From NCBI GenBank assembly GCA_019321725.1, contig CM033108.1, positions 14,650,060 to 14,714,059 on the forward strand: a DNA stretch of 64,000 nt, given 5' to 3'. The DNA comes from Paulownia fortunei. Lineage: Eukaryota > Streptophyta > Magnoliopsida > Lamiales > Paulowniaceae. Made by a program: the position numbers and the translations under genes. Every line of letters begins with the position of its first letter. Position 1 is the stretch's first letter. Under the pieces are notes generated by a model. That model searched no databases, was not told the DNA's origin, and saw nothing but the letters and a program-made list of their open reading frames with translations. Shown piece by piece: positions 62,343 through 64,000 of the stretch.

Positions 62343-63973
62343 CTAGAATAATTCCATGGGATGTACAAGAACTCCATCATCGGTCCAGTTTACATCCTTT
62401 GCATTTGGTTCTTTTCCAATTAATTGAAGAGGTGCATCTAATGGTGGTGGGCTCTGCATACAGAAGTTCAATACAAGCTAGTTTTTTACATCAAATCAGT
62501 AAAAGCGATAATCCGGACAAAGAATTAAACCCGAACTTTTTCATATAATCAAACTTTCGATGTTAGATAAAATATGTTAGAGGGTGGTGCATACCATGCA
62601 ACGAATGAGAGGCCAATTTATTCCACGGAAGAAAGGGTGTTGCTTGATCTCATTTGCTCCACCATTTGATCCTAAACGACTGGCTGGATCTCGATGCAAC
62701 AATGCATGAATCAATTGTCTTGCAGCGAGAGTTACCTGGAATCATATCATATCAAAATTTCTGGCTGACTTGAAAAAGATCTATGGATCACATGAAAGAA
62801 TCCCAAACTTAGAATATATTCGACTACATACAACTCCCCAAGACAAGACTCAGGAATACTTAAAAATTTGTGTCACTCCCTTCTTGTATAATTATGTGTA
62901 TGTACTTTTCTACTCAATTTCAAGGGGTAAGCGCTTTCTTACCAAAAACATTTAAGTTAATCAACTCTCATAAAATGACCACATTTTCATCAAAATGTAT
63001 ATCTTCTTGAGATGTTTTGGTATCTCTATATGGCCATCTAGTATAATCTAATTTGTGATCCCTGAAAGAATACATTATGAAATCAAGACACTTTCTACAA
63101 AGAAGTTTAGATTCCGATCTTCCTGAAATTGTTATTAAAAAAGATGCGGGTAATTGGAATCTAAACTTAATATCTAAAAACTGTGTTGATTTTATTATCT
63201 ATTTCATCAATAATCATAAATTAGATGATATTGGATGGTTTAATATAGCCACTAGAGTATCTCATGAAAATATAGATTTTGATGAAAATGAAATCAATTT
63301 ATGAGAGTTGATAATCACTGCATCCTGCTTAATAACCAATTTTCTCCATTGTTTCCTTAAGTAGTTGATTATGTAATTTTCACTAAGAAAGTGCGGAAAC
63401 AACCCAAATAGGGTGGGGGTAGGGGATGGAAAAGAAATGAAGTCAGAGAGATCACTAAATTGTTTTTAGTATCATATCTACGTTTCCGTTATCCATTATG
63501 TTTTATTTCCAATGTAAATATTGTTGTCATTCCAATTCCCATTCCCACAGAAAACTTTTAAAAGAGAAGTCCCCAATCATATGGTTTGAAAAAACAAGTA
63601 GCTCAGGCACTGTTCTCAATGACTCACCTCACACTTCACTACATAGTGGATTGGGGCGAACTATACTTCTAAAGTACTATAATATGACCCTCTAGCATTA
63701 ATCAACAGTTTCCTTAGAACCAAAAGGTAAATTTAAACAGCATGGATAGAATAGGCATATAATCATAAGGGGCCAATGTTTTGTTCTCAATCATGTGGAG
63801 ATACTGAGGGATGAGTTACACTCTTGCAATTATGATGCTTATCAGAATATACGATTTTACCGGAATGCTACTTGGGAAAGTGAGGTCTTTGTGCAAGATG
63901 TTGGCGAAGGTTTTTTGCCTATTCTTTCCCCTGAATGGTGTACGTCCATAAAGCATTTCATAGAGCAAAATAC
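62343..63973 (-). CDS. PHOT2: Phototropin-2-like blue-light receptor kinase, last three exons (partial, continues past the window)
   Basis: Three minus-strand exons with correct GT/AG sites and matching phases: 63861-63973 (113 bp), 62595-62735 (141 bp) and 62343-62453 (111 bp, stop TAG at 62343-62345). They encode the end of an AGC-VIII Ser/Thr kinase domain: [20 protein letters not shown] (subdomains IX-X), [20 protein letters not shown] with the conserved Arg of subdomain [15 protein letters not shown], then the tail [17 protein letters not shown] and ending HPMELF. Phototropins sit at the plasma membrane, sense blue light with two LOV domains and drive phototropism, chloroplast movement and stomatal opening. 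The LOV domains and most of the kinase lie beyond 64000. Introns are 141 bp and 1,125 bp. No stop or shift is seen, so it looks functional. PHOT2 rather than PHOT1 rests on the remembered tail. Confidence 0.92.
62956..63317. repeat. Foldback (MITE-like) element in the phototropin intron
   Basis: Arms 62956-63059 and 63213-63317 are imperfect reverse complements (for example ATCAACTCTCATAAA facing TTTATGAGAGTTGAT). The 153-bp loop holds a second, perfect 13-bp inverted repeat at 63103-63115 and 63156-63168. The 75-codon ORF at 63077-63304 spans the loop and right arm. No clear target duplication was found. Confidence 0.75.
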
Positions 63974-64000
63974 CTGAATTTCAAAAAGTAAAACAAATTG

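Noticed and set aside
63077..63304. 75-codon ORF in the phototropin intron
   Set aside because: It spans the loop and one arm of a foldback repeat and matches no family I know; best treated as chance within the hairpin.

Overview
The window is nuclear DNA from a flowering plant, probably a eudicot with a repeat-rich, AT-rich genome. This follows from intron-containing plant gene pieces (phototropin, ROP GTPase, exocyst SEC10, ferredoxin-dependent glutamate synthase) sitting among Ty3/gypsy chromovirus-type and Athila-like LTR retrotransposons. There is no bacterial-style operon, CRISPR array, rRNA or tRNA gene. The only clearly functional host gene is the 3' end of a phototropin-2-like blue-light receptor kinase, running off the right edge on the minus strand.

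Layout. 1-2992: truncated, stop-riddled gypsy gag-pol (element 1, plus strand). 3602-13412: element 2, a minus-strand gypsy element framed by the 5-bp duplication ACACC, with a 2.9 kb 5' LTR, a tRNA-iMet-type primer-binding site, gag-PR-RT-RNase H, no integrase, and an abnormal double-LTR 3' end. 14121-20397: a minus-strand series of decayed but intron-bearing host gene fragments: Fd-GOGAT, an unidentified exon, a ROP GTPase and exocyst SEC10. 22127-24424: solo LTR in a pyrimidine tract. About 26870-31690: extremely AT-rich foldback/direct repeat array. About 32090-36249: solo LTR holding a second solo LTR (33485-35842).

37606-55740 is a nested stack. A minus-strand gypsy relic (element 3) is split in its protease by element 4 (38317-55627, duplication AAAAT). 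Element 4 carries an Athila-like non-autonomous element (39221-45705, duplication GTTAT) in its 3' LTR and a truncated Athila-like LTR (51403-52803) in its gag. 55741-58640: a segment present three times. 58611-59940: remnant or 5' part of an unidentified minus-strand gene with a telo-box. 60414-61385: 488-bp tandem duplication. 62343-63973: three 3' exons of the phototropin gene, with a 362-bp foldback in its intron.

No retroelement here looks autonomous. All have stops, mostly explainable as C-to-T or G-to-A changes, and several have broken catalytic motifs. The most unusual part is the run of host gene fragments in one orientation at 14-20.4 kb, including a ROP fragment ending 75 bp before a SEC10 fragment begins. 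It resembles DNA-level gene capture by a Helitron or Pack-MULE, but I could not find the element's ends.
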